DNA from: Symbiodinium natans
Lineage: Eukaryota > Sar > Dinophyceae > Suessiales > Symbiodiniaceae
Assembly: GCA_905221605.1 (NCBI GenBank)
Contig: CAJNDS010002257.1
Span: 991,422-1,055,421, forward strand
Length of the DNA: 64,000 bases
Reading direction: 5' to 3'
Notes under the pieces: generated by a model
What the model was told of the DNA's origin: nothing
Database searches by the model: none
What the model saw: only the letters and a program-made list of their open reading frames with translations
In this document: positions 60,563 through 62,999 of the stretch, piece by piece
How the letters are laid out: each line of letters opens with the position of its first letter
Numbering within the stretch: position 1 is the stretch's first letter
Translations under genes and position numbers: made by a program

Positions 60563-62997
60563 AACAAAACTTGAAGGGAGACGTGGGCCTTCAGTGCACT
60601 GCGCGGCCACGGACGCTGCCGACTCCACCTCATGGCCCGAAAAATTAGAGGTCATATACCCTGAAATACTATGCTCCCTGTCAAGGTATAATATGAACCA
60701 TAAACCCTTCTAGGGTTGGGCTTTTTCGGGTCCAGCGTTTAGGGTTTCGGGTTTGGTTTTGGTTTTTGGCTTTCGGTTCATGGCCCAGGGGTTTCAGGTT
60801 CATGGTTTGGGGGCGTTTGAGGTTCAGGGATTTGGGGCGGAAGTTCACGGGTTTGAGGTTTTTAGGGTTCATGCTTTGGGGGTGGTTAAATTGGGTTCAT
60901 GGCTTTGGGGAATTTAGGGCTCATGGTTTCTATGGCGACTTCAGGGATTCACACCCCTACCTAAGCCCTAACCGTGCTCACGCATCCTCAACCCTAAACC
61001 CTAAACCCTAAACCCTAAACCCTAAACCCTAAACCCTAAACCCTAAACCACCAGAGTTTCTAGACTCCCGGACTGCCTTCCGTCGCGACCCGCAGGTCAG
61101 GGCTGTGCTAAACGAAAACAGCAGAGTAGCAGCCATAACAAGCCCAGATTCACTTTTTTAGGGGTTGAACCGGCCGAGCCACAAAAACACCCAGTGACCT
61201 TAGTAGCCCTAGACCCTAAACCCAAGGGACCCCAAGAAACAAAAGCACCCAGTGGCCTTCGAGCGCAACCCTCGATTCTCTCCCCCGCGCCCCCCTGCCT
61301 TTGCATCAACGCGCTTCAGAGCATCCTCCAGTTGCCTGCTGTGGATTTGTTTGTCCCCTACCTTCCCCCCCTAAACCCTAACCCTAAACCCTAAATACTG
61401 AACCCTGGACCCTGAACCCTGAACCCTCAATCCTAAACCCCTCTGTCCCAGTGATGGAGGTTTCTTTGGGAGGGCCCCGCACCCCAAAGCCTGAACTTTC
61501 TCGGTTTGCCAGACCCTAAGCTCGGTTGTGGTGCACTGGCTTACGAGTAGAGTGATAAATAGGGTTATAGGTAACCTGATAAACCCTACACCCTAAACCC
61601 AAAAACCGTAAACGGTAACCCTAAACCCTAAACCCTAAACCCTAAACCCTAAACCCCAAACCCTAACATCCTAGAAAACCTTAAACCGCAGCTCGAAAGC
61701 TCTCCTGAGAAGGGCCAAGGCCGCAGCTCTGAGACTCCAAAAGCATCCGAGGCCCTTAGGGTTTAGGGTTTAGGGTTTAGGGTTTAGGGTTTAGGGTTTA
61801 GGGTTTAGGGTTTGGGGTTTGGGGTTTGGGGTTTGGGCTTTGGGGTTTGGGGTTTGGGGTTTGGGGTTTAGGGCTTGTTTCTAAGCCCCGCACCTTCTGG
61901 CTTGATCGGAAAGGTGCCTCTCCCTCTCCAAACGCTCAACTTACCCCTGGACTTACTGTAAACCTTTTCACCCTCAACCCAAAAACCCTAACCCTGTAAG
62001 TGCTGAACTTAAGGGCCTGTCGCTGGATTGGCAGTGCTCGACGTCCGCCACGATGCCTGCGTGATTAGGGTTACGGTTGAGGCTTAACCCTCCGCAGAAC
62101 CCTAAGCCCCAAACCCCAAACCCCAAACCCCAAAACCCTGAACCCCAAACCCTAAACCCTAATCAAGACCAACACCCGCGGGCCTTTGCGAGCTTCGCTC
62201 TGCTCAGCACAGGCCTTGGGGTTTTAGGGCCTTTTAAGGGGGTCTGCAGTTCTGGGTGTAGGGCTTTGAGTTTTTTGGTGTTTAGGACATATTATTATTG
62301 GGCTAGGGGGGAGGGATAGTAGCTTTGAGGGGTTTCGGGCAGCTTGCTGAGCTTTAGGGTTTTAGGTTTAGGAGGGCTGGCAGTTTGGGTTTACAGGGTT
62401 AGGATTGTGGGGGGGGTTTCAGGGCTTGTGGGCCTAATAGATTGGGATTTTGGGTGGTGTTGAGGGTTTTTGTTTGTGCGAGAGGCCAAGCCGACACATG
62501 GAGGTTTCCGATGGGGGGTGCCCTTTTTGGGGGTTCCTGTATTAAGGATTATAGTAGTTGGGGGTGTATTTGGGTGGGAAACCCCATAGGGCTGGGCATC
62601 ATCATGAGAGGTAGTTGAACGCCCACCTCATGTTTGGAGAGGTACTTCTGACCCCATGTAGTACTGTACTTCGAAGTCCCCTAAGGCCCTAGCCCCTAAA
62701 CCCTGACAGCCCCCTTAGTCCATCCACACCTCCCCAATCCCTTAAAACCCTCAAGCCCCTTCAGCCCCCTAACCTCCAAATTGCCCTAAATCCCTAAACC
62801 CTAAACTCCCAAAATCCCTAAACTCCCCTAAGCTCCCTCAGCCCCTAACCCCAAATTCCCTCAATCCCAGAACCCTAAACCCTAAACTCCCAAAATGCCT
62901 CAACTCCCCTAAGCTCCCTCAACCCCTCCGACTAAGAAAAGGCCTTCGACAGGCGGTCCAGGGTCTGGCTGCGCTCCGCGTCCGCAGCCCGCAGCGC
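7498..62997 (-). CDS. Giant split gene for a six-repeat, probable coiled-coil protein (5' end outside window)
   Basis: I assembled this gene by eye from unique GC-rich islands lying between telomere-like arrays. Each island translates on the minus strand to an Ala/Glu/Arg/Gln/Leu-rich peptide, starts with G after AG and ends before GC (most), GT or GA. Islands fall into recurring classes named by their first residues: AF (85 bp, ALR..), G (40 bp, GL..), C (77 bp, QLE..), B (95 bp, GLVEVR..) and E (45 bp, ELIERR..). The order AF-G-C-B-E repeats six times. Entry and exit phases are AF 0/1, G 1/2, C 2/1, B 1/0 and E 0/0, and they chain across about 43 exons, giving roughly 680 codons. Composition and heptad-like spacing suggest a long alpha-helical coiled coil; no enzymatic domain is visible. 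Cellular role is unknown. The 5' exons lie beyond 62,997 and possibly beyond the window. No spliced-leader site or promoter was identified. Confidence 0.82.
7782..7872. mobile_element. Fold-back family M3 (copy 1)
   Basis: Ends ATAGGGGCCTGAATAA and TTATTCCGACCCCTAT. Related copies are at 48642-48744 and, in the opposite direction and truncated, at 47817-47882 and 47955-48008. This copy starts 25 bp from the acceptor of the exon at 7723-7755. Confidence 0.78.
9234..9320. mobile_element. Fold-back family M2 (copy 1)
   Basis: Terminal inverted repeats GGGCTCTATTTACCTACAG and CTGTAGGTAAAGAGGGTCCC flank a short core. A second copy is at 56031-56114. Both have TTAGTAGGTATAACC-like cores. Confidence 0.8.
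10807..10961. mobile_element. Fold-back family M5, intact copy
   Basis: CAAGGAGGGACCCCCTAGAA at the left pairs with TTCCTCCTTGGTCCCTTG at the right, around an AT-rich core with TATATAC blocks. Other copies: 17945-18205 (interrupted by telomere repeats) and 29885-30060 (truncated by telomere repeats). This copy shows the uninterrupted form of the site split at 18 kb. Confidence 0.75.
12942..13143. repeat. Homogenised 8-mer variant array (TTTAGGGG)n
   Basis: About 22 octamers with an extra G, in an intron of the large gene. A different octamer, GGGTTTAA, fills 55693-55875, and a GGGGCTTCA nonamer fills about 63068-63150. Confidence 0.88.
13283..13330 (-). CDS. Possible extra A-class exon between units 5 and 6
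   Basis: A 48-bp island flanked by CCCTAAA on the left and TTTAGGG on the right, as for real exons. It reads AWCEAERHRACSGSPQ in phase 0/0 with AG acceptor and GA donor. It resembles the start of A exons (AL..DAER) and would keep the frame, but a full A exon follows at 12483-12527, so it may be an additional or decaying copy. Confidence 0.45.
13745..22414 (-). CDS. Repeat unit 5 of the coiled-coil gene (7 exons)
   Basis: Exons in transcript order: 22356-22414 (begins ALRASAAENAARSEQLPGR, GT donor), 20425-20456 (LGRDLVDLRR), 19694-19733 (GLTAEIAKCEAADR), 18458-18513 (QLEDALKRSSQELVRCGE, 7 codons shorter than other C exons), 16525-16586 (begins GLVEVRGFAREAAEKASAQ, GA donor), 15397-15429 (ELVELRAGELK, GT donor) and 13745-13789 (ELCEKRAGDGDVKLE, GT donor). 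AF is split at a third position, 59+32 bp, leaving it two codons longer than the norm. A possible small extra exon lies at 14163-14192 (LRVRFLDGAK, phase 0/0). Confidence 0.78.
14773..15118 (-). other. Unassigned coding-like island in an intron
   Basis: An open minus-strand frame of about 115 codons with balanced composition (LARRRLGPCEIPRQL, then AAAWLGEVLVSVSGAWGNF). It lacks the short-exon pattern of the host gene and sits between two CCCTAAA arrays. It may be a gene fragment or retrocopy; I do not recognise the family. The continuation of the frame into the G/C tracts at 14,640-14,740 is an artefact. Confidence 0.4.
15219..15324. mobile_element. Fold-back element M8
   Basis: Perfect 13-bp inverted ends GGTAGCCCAGCGG and CCGCTGGGCTACC, 106 bp overall, with an inner GGGTACCCTTTTT versus AAAAGGGCACC pairing. 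No coding capacity. Confidence 0.72.
16393..16504. mobile_element. Dispersed 112-bp family M4 (copy 1)
   Basis: Starts CTTGGCTGCACTTAGGGG and ends near AAAGTTACAGTACAGTACC. It is about 90% similar to 20262-20373. In both places the element lies just beyond the donor of an exon (16525 and 20425), 20 and 51 bp away. Confidence 0.78.
17138..17600. repeat. Clustered repeat with core ATCGACCGGCCCTGTTGG
   Basis: Six copies of ATCGACCGGCCCTGTTGG followed by GCACT or TCACT occur at about 17144, 17191, 17264, 17346, 17435 and 17534. They are separated by GGCCTTGGCC-rich spacer and a C-rich tract at 17463-17500. Spacing is irregular (47-99 bp). No telomere units occur inside. Confidence 0.8.
17945..18205. 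mobile_element. Family M5 copy split by a telomere-repeat insertion
   Basis: About ten TTTAGGG units (17999-18067) interrupt the element. AAGGGACCTTAGGGG plus CTC (17981-17998) is repeated as AAGGGACCTTAGGGG plus TTC (18069-18086) on the other side. The intact copy at 10807-10961 has this sequence once. Confidence 0.75.
20262..20373. mobile_element. Dispersed 112-bp family M4 (copy 2)
   Basis: Same sequence as 16393-16504 with a few substitutions, including the shared AAACCCAATAAACCC and AAGGTAAGGATCTAAAG blocks. Confidence 0.78.
20600..21710. other. Intron interior, mostly unique
   Basis: After a TTTAGGG array this stretch is free of heptamers from about 20,830 to 21,700. Overlapping frames of 70-106 codons exist on both strands, but none is recognisable. 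A phrase CGTTGTTGGCCGATGCTGCC is loosely repeated (GTCGGCCGATGCTTCC at about 21,415). Confidence 0.4.
23331..32246 (-). CDS. Repeat unit 4 of the coiled-coil gene (7 exons)
   Basis: Exons in transcript order: 32162-32246 (unsplit AF, begins ALRVADAERSAQLVELTR), 30070-30109 (GSRSLRAKPLVLSG; weak, right length and phases but little similarity), 29832-29877 (LLQDSCQRLDVRVEK), 28606-28627 (VATQTSQ), 26371-26414 (GLAEVKSFMREVADK, GT donor), 24801-24851 (ATTQGREQLEQRASELK, GA donor) and 23331-23375 (ELVEQRSSEHSSKME). The C class is split 46+22, after codon 15 rather than codon 12 as in unit 1. The B split (44+51) matches unit 2. The intron between 29832 and 32246 and the island at 29041-29165 may hold further exons that I could not resolve. 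The ankyrin gene lies in the intron between 28606 and 26414. Confidence 0.75.
24541..24568. repeat. Long homopolymer C tracts (example)
   Basis: A 28-bp C run. Similar G or C runs of 12-30 bp occur at 14,646-14,675, 30,618-30,680, 32,748-32,768, 52,851-52,866, 59,426-59,447 and 60,525-60,552, always inside introns. They are candidates for G-quadruplex or sequencing-length errors. Confidence 0.85.
25445..25620. mobile_element. Fold-back family M6 (copy 2)
   Basis: Shares GGTAAGGGACCATA, CCATGTATCTACCCT and GGGCCCTGAACT blocks with 53095-53228 in reverse orientation. Confidence 0.6.
26946..27500. repeat. Four-copy tandem repeat of 131-145 bp downstream of the ankyrin gene
   Basis: Units start at about 26,946, 27,091, 27,230 and 27,361. 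Shared blocks are CGAACGTCCTTGGCAGAGGC, ATACCAACAATCAGAAG, CGAGGGTTCAT, CCAATGCATGGGT and ACAAAATTGAAACTGC. Unit three is the most diverged. The minus strand gives a repeating open peptide (LLIVGMPLPRTF, SFNFVL), but frames differ between units, so coding is doubtful. Confidence 0.85.
27714..28292 (-). CDS. Intronless ankyrin-repeat protein
   Basis: 192 codons from ATG to stop with no intron. Residues 1-70 (MLRVWSRISGEELAA...) resemble a ubiquitin-like N-terminal segment that I associate with many dinoflagellate ankyrin proteins. Ankyrin repeats run at about 82-112, 113-147 and 148-180, with typical AxxxGHxEVxxxLLxxGAD signatures, and a partial fourth unit follows. Ankyrin arrays mediate protein-protein contacts; the partner is unknown. 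It lies within an intron of the large minus-strand gene and on the same strand. Missing introns amid intron-dense DNA suggest a retroposed copy. I found no convincing spliced-leader remnant upstream. It could be a short functional gene or a recent truncated copy. Confidence 0.8.
   Translation of the reverse strand: MLRVWSRISGEELAAEPKETFWDVVDVKSHLRTRYHYPMCFQRLFESESGFEELPGMPLKTSEWQLVVHPTLGRPDLERRATEEFVMYAAKKGHVEVARALLDGGADKNWQDGATSEKTALMHACARGHIEMVRLLLEAGVKINLQDFDGKTALMHAAGNAHAEIVHLLLEAGADRNLRDHDGNVAEITHLE
30240..32100. other. Intron interior of the large gene, mixed content
   Basis: Contains degenerate CCCTAAA arrays, C-runs (30,620-30,720 and 30,900-30,915), half of an M1 fold-back element (31,557-31,612) and unique DNA at 31,060-31,350 and 31,640-31,970. 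I see no supportable exon except the weak one at 30070-30109. Confidence 0.45.
32329..48110 (-). CDS. Repeat unit 3 of the coiled-coil gene (6 exons), hosting the LTR element
   Basis: Exons in transcript order: 48026-48110 (unsplit AF, begins ALRATDAEHSAQLVELAR), 44995-45034 (GLQIDLESRKAADR), 35567-35643 (begins QLEEALQRAELRAERLAA), 34434-34450 (17 bp, GLAELK), 33517-33570 (VAAREAADKVAAQQDELK, GA donor) and 32329-32373 (ERVERRASDTAARLE). The intron 35644-44994 (about 9.35 kb) contains the complete LTR retroelement. The B region totals 71 bp instead of 95. Alignment suggests an in-frame 24-bp deletion, since the piece ends DELK where others end SELK. Confidence 0.82.
33224..33346. mobile_element. 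Fold-back element M9
   Basis: Left arm CTACTTGCTTAAGAAACCCCCC and right arm GGGGGGTTCTTAAGCAGATAG enclose an AT-rich core. It lies in the intron left of the exon at 33517. Confidence 0.6.
35729..36015 (-). repeat. 3' LTR (287 bp)
   Basis: Direct repeat of 44292-44578, preceded in element orientation by AGGGGGAG. The spliced-leader-like 11-mer is at 35930-35940. Confidence 0.88.
36016..36023 (-). promoter_or_regulatory. Polypurine tract
   Basis: The minus strand reads AGGGGGAG immediately before the TGCGG start of the 3' LTR, the expected place for plus-strand priming. A near-palindrome TCCTAGGAAATCCTAGGA lies just upstream. Confidence 0.7.
36386..36889 (-). CDS. Retroelement ORF3: lysine-rich C-terminal part
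   Basis: The frame begins VETSETEVAVEEEMKKVKKK and continues with Lys/Ser-rich sequence, ending in a short helical piece before KIANNRKKK and a stop. The frame is also open upstream into the ORF2 tail, so it is best read as the C-terminus of the same polyprotein after a second frame change. No catalytic motif is visible. The 370 bp between its stop and the 3' LTR shows no further gene. Confidence 0.5.
   Translation of the reverse strand: MVETSETEVAVEEEMKKVKKKRKAAAIEDPYTLMVPKPKKMPAIIEKGGSSSNVVVSAVEKASKMRTKSNVGGKTKKKEKSQSPKKEEVVMVQGPEEKDRPSDADAPASTTVNAELGQSCQAIEDAKREGLVSSIQRCVQDPVLTVSGLEYILLQLHLKIANNRKKK
36882..37673 (-). CDS. Retroelement ORF2: three CCCH zinc fingers (frame-shifted continuation of ORF1)
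   Basis: 263 codons from the first ATG. Three fingers follow at once: C17-C27-C33-H37, C49-C58-C64-H68 and C75-C84-C90-H94. Then comes an acidic region and a helical segment. The frame is open upstream only to a TGA at 37,719-37,721, so ORF1 and ORF2 overlap in about 45 bp. Either a frameshift mutation or programmed frameshifting would join them. The last about 20 codons are a shadow of ORF3, so a second frame change occurs near 36,900-36,950. Confidence 0.68.
   Translation of the reverse strand: MDRYEAERLEKRKKGFCYWFSKGKDRCKFGEDCKFIHSEDDVVLHSYWCKYYVAGRPCFAGKECEFSHDATGVRCIQFARSGKCRYGDRCVFEHGVPLDEQRPRSPRTPPRDGPRRSSGAKGEEKEISPEQFDDDEEDFMVYDDDTKMTELLMEAISFLSDGKPDLARAEADPLFKLLKFNGDTDQMDQEWVSWTTGMLTVLELHEVVKSYDVSLAEVEEWVNDLRIWYERANLGEEKDSKKGQKEVPRKGVQQGYSCRKRSG
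37680..44224 (-). CDS. Retroelement ORF1: multi-domain RNA-binding-type protein
   Basis: The start is the first ATG after the primer-binding site (MPSPKRW). The frame is open to 37,454, but its last about 75 codons are a shadow of the zinc-finger frame, so the real product probably changes frame at 37,680-37,718. Modules by eye: WW-like domain at about residues 219-250 (W224/W226, W246, P249); acidic linker; S1-like fold at about 667-727 (GLVRCINGYGAFLDHG); W/Q-rich stretch at 750-775; MLLE/PABC-like domain at about 797-857 with the hallmark KITGMLL; CCCH fingers at C973-H991, C1066-H1084 and C1117-H1137; SAM-like helices at about 1240-1295; an Arg/Ser-rich basic patch near 1395-1425; and an unrecognised alpha-helical region at about 1740-1910. 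S1, CCCH and MLLE modules are typical of proteins that bind mRNA or its partners. A Gag-like packaging role is inference. Confidence 0.75.
44279..44291 (-). promoter_or_regulatory. Primer-binding site, half-tRNA-Met type
   Basis: Directly abutting the 5' LTR, the minus strand reads GGTTATGAGCCCA. Its complement TGGGCTCATAACC matches the anticodon arm (CAU) of tRNA-Met rather than its 3' end. Copia- and Ty5-type elements are known to prime from such an internal initiator-tRNA fragment. Position and sequence together make this a strong call. Confidence 0.78.
44292..44578 (-). repeat. 5' LTR (287 bp)
   Basis: Identical to 35729-36015 over its whole length. It ends are TG...TA in element orientation (canonical would be TG...CA). 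On the minus strand it contains TTTGGCTCAAG (44493-44503), which equals the last 11 bases of the dinoflagellate spliced leader. Confidence 0.88.
45340..46300. repeat. Duplicated about 600-bp segment enclosing a (GGGCCA)n minisatellite
   Basis: Sequence from about 45,345 to 45,480 (GGCAGCGAGGCTTGGTTGGC..) recurs at about 45,953-46,083, and 45,610-45,690 recurs at about 46,128-46,200. GGGCCA hexamers fill 45,700-45,850 and a degraded set lies at 46,190-46,290. Both copies are open on the minus strand in one frame (for example CVFFLAGAPSRQPS), but I recognise no protein. Confidence 0.8.
47244..47716. other. Two unassigned coding-like islands in the intron right of 45,034
   Basis: At 47244-47520 both strands are open: plus reads a Ser/Pro/Asn-rich peptide (PSVSPRGSSSSQTPNG), minus reads a basic one (KWLAKRCLSQNPWTR). 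At 47575-47716 the minus strand reads FFQPDDEEGSKLAEEKS. The islands are separated by a short TTTAGGG array. Their flanks have the polarity of intron interior, not of host-gene exons. Origin and coding strand are undecided. Confidence 0.4.
48316..56610 (-). CDS. Repeat unit 2 of the coiled-coil gene (7 exons)
   Basis: Exons in transcript order: 56557-56610 (GLRLADAERQQQLENVSK, GT donor), 54795-54825 (ACTDMSQAQK), 53604-53643 (GILLELEKSQATER), 52768-52844 (begins QLDEAVRRLDAR), 50935-50978 (GLAEVKLAAREALEK), 49089-49139 (ATAQTHGQLDTQAKEFK) and 48316-48360 (GLLERQITETSSKIE). AF is split 54+31 as in unit 1. The 95-bp B region is split 44+51, whereas unit 1 splits it 62+33. The intron between the two AF halves carries a LINE fragment and an orphan exon-like copy. 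The unit total is 342 bp (114 codons). Confidence 0.82.
48642..48744. mobile_element. Fold-back family M3 (copy 2)
   Basis: ATAGGGGCCTGAATAA at the left and TTATTCCAGCCCCTAT at the right, with a G-rich core like copy 1 (TTTTGGGGGGG). Confidence 0.78.
50578..50886. repeat. Homogenised 8-mer variant array (CCCTAAAA)n
   Basis: About 38 copies of an octamer with one extra A relative to the telomere heptamer, plus a few CCCGAAAA variants. A similar array lies at 59698-59868. It sits on the plus-left (donor) side of the exon at 50935. Confidence 0.9.
51000..51475. repeat. Homogenised 9-mer variant array (TTTATAGGG)n
   Basis: About 50 copies of a nonamer derived from the heptamer by a TA insertion. 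It lies just right of the exon at 50935-50978. Because the unit is nine bases, it creates artefact frames such as Ile-Asn-Pro repeats. Confidence 0.9.
53095..53228. mobile_element. Fold-back family M6 (copy 1)
   Basis: GGTAGTTATATGGCCCGTAA and its counterpart ACCATGTAACTGCC, with inner arms TTAAAGGGTTCTCAAGCACGG and CCCTTTAAGGGCCC. The reverse complement of 25,445-25,620 is a second copy. Confidence 0.65.
54152..54268. mobile_element. Fold-back element M7
   Basis: Left arm TATATGGGGGGGTTTCCGAA and right arm TTCGGAAACCCCCCATATA form a near-perfect inverted repeat of over 20 bp around a core with TAATCTACGGGAATCC. Single copy in the window. Confidence 0.75.
55276..55620 (-). pseudogene. Non-LTR (LINE) reverse-transcriptase fragment
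   Basis: The minus strand reads GIAQGCPLSPLLAAALMTGW, a typical reverse-transcriptase QGCPLSPLL motif. After a frame change at about 55,400 it reads VTFVDDRYNADPAKL, where F-V-D-D is the catalytic motif in the right order and spacing, and then a stop at 55,276-55,278. Only about 115 codons remain, with no endonuclease part, so this is a dead, 5'-truncated remnant. It sits in the intron between the AF halves of unit 2. Confidence 0.75.
56031..56114. mobile_element. Fold-back family M2 (copy 2)
   Basis: Same inverted ends as the copy at 9234-9320, with GGGCTCTCTTTACCTACAGG on the left and GGAGGTAAAGAGAGGCCC on the right. It is in the intron that also holds the LINE fragment. Confidence 0.8.
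56363..56379 (-). pseudogene. Orphan copy of a B-class mini-exon inside an intron
   Basis: Seventeen bases reading GLAEGK, with AG before and GT after, nearly match the real 17-bp exon at 34434-34450 (GLAELK). It lies between the two halves of the split AF exon of unit 2. Its phases (1/0) would break the frame there, so it is probably a decoy carried along when intron sequence was copied. Confidence 0.4.
57281..62997 (-). CDS. Repeat unit 1 of the coiled-coil gene (9 exons)
   Basis: Exons in transcript order: 62944-62997 (ALRAADAERSQTLDRLSK), 62184-62214 (ACAEQSEARK), 62017-62056 (GIVADVEHCQSSDR), 61299-61335 (QLEDALKRVDAK), 60589-60628 (VESAASVAAQCTE), 59947-60008 (begins GVAEVRVFAREAVDK), 59335-59367 (ELLEIRSSELK), 57988-58059 (begins ELQSQAQAFAELQRR) and 57281-57325 (ELIERRCGDNTSKIE). 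The AF class is split 54+31 bp and the C class 37+40 bp, each sum equalling the unsplit length elsewhere (85 and 77). The 72-bp exon at 57988 is an in-frame extra found only in this unit. All donors are GC. Flanking introns carry CCCTAAA on the plus-left and TTTAGGG on the plus-right in most cases. An alternative donor for the exon at 61299 would extend it to 61257, but that breaks the phase chain. Confidence 0.82.
58080..59330. other. Intron between exons 57988 and 59335
   Basis: G-rich degenerate TTTAGGG sequence to about 58,700, then about 500 bp of unique DNA (58,720-59,210) with overlapping open frames on both strands that I cannot assign, then CCCTAAA at 59,225. It has the usual intron polarity. 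Confidence 0.5.
60252..60355. mobile_element. Fold-back family M1, best copy
   Basis: A 104-bp palindrome: TTGGGGATGTTCCCCCC ... GGGGGAACATCCCAA, with inner arms TACTAACAGTCCTTAAT and ATTAAGGAGCTGTTAGTA. Other copies: 12668-12772, 19741-19851, and partial ones at 12558-12578, 16959-17041, 17866-17892, 31557-31612 and 51493-51530. There is no coding capacity. The 19741 copy starts 6 bp upstream of the AG acceptor of an exon. Confidence 0.85.
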
Positions 62998-62999
62998 CT

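Larger units (their letters stand above)
7560..62930. repeat. Interstitial telomere-like arrays (TTTAGGG/CCCTAAA)n at intron ends
   Basis: Many arrays of roughly 3-22 heptamers alternate in orientation. Around a coding island the plus strand normally reads CCCTAAA - island - TTTAGGG. In the minus-strand transcript each intron therefore tends to open with UUUAGGG and close with CCCUAAA. Clear arrays include 13366-13481, 13612-13717, 17757-17867, 20466-20595, 22210-22326, 23408-23566, 25625-25707, 28441-28521, 29323-29432, 34063-34144, 35451-35543, 44877-44944, 52035-52186 and 61741-61810. Exceptions to the polarity exist, for example left of 12483 and 13745. Degenerate copies fill much of the remaining intron space. 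Confidence 0.9.

Noticed and set aside
61681-61750. Island between exons 62017 and 61335
   Set aside because: Open in one frame but would need phase 2/2, and shows no similarity to the repeat classes.
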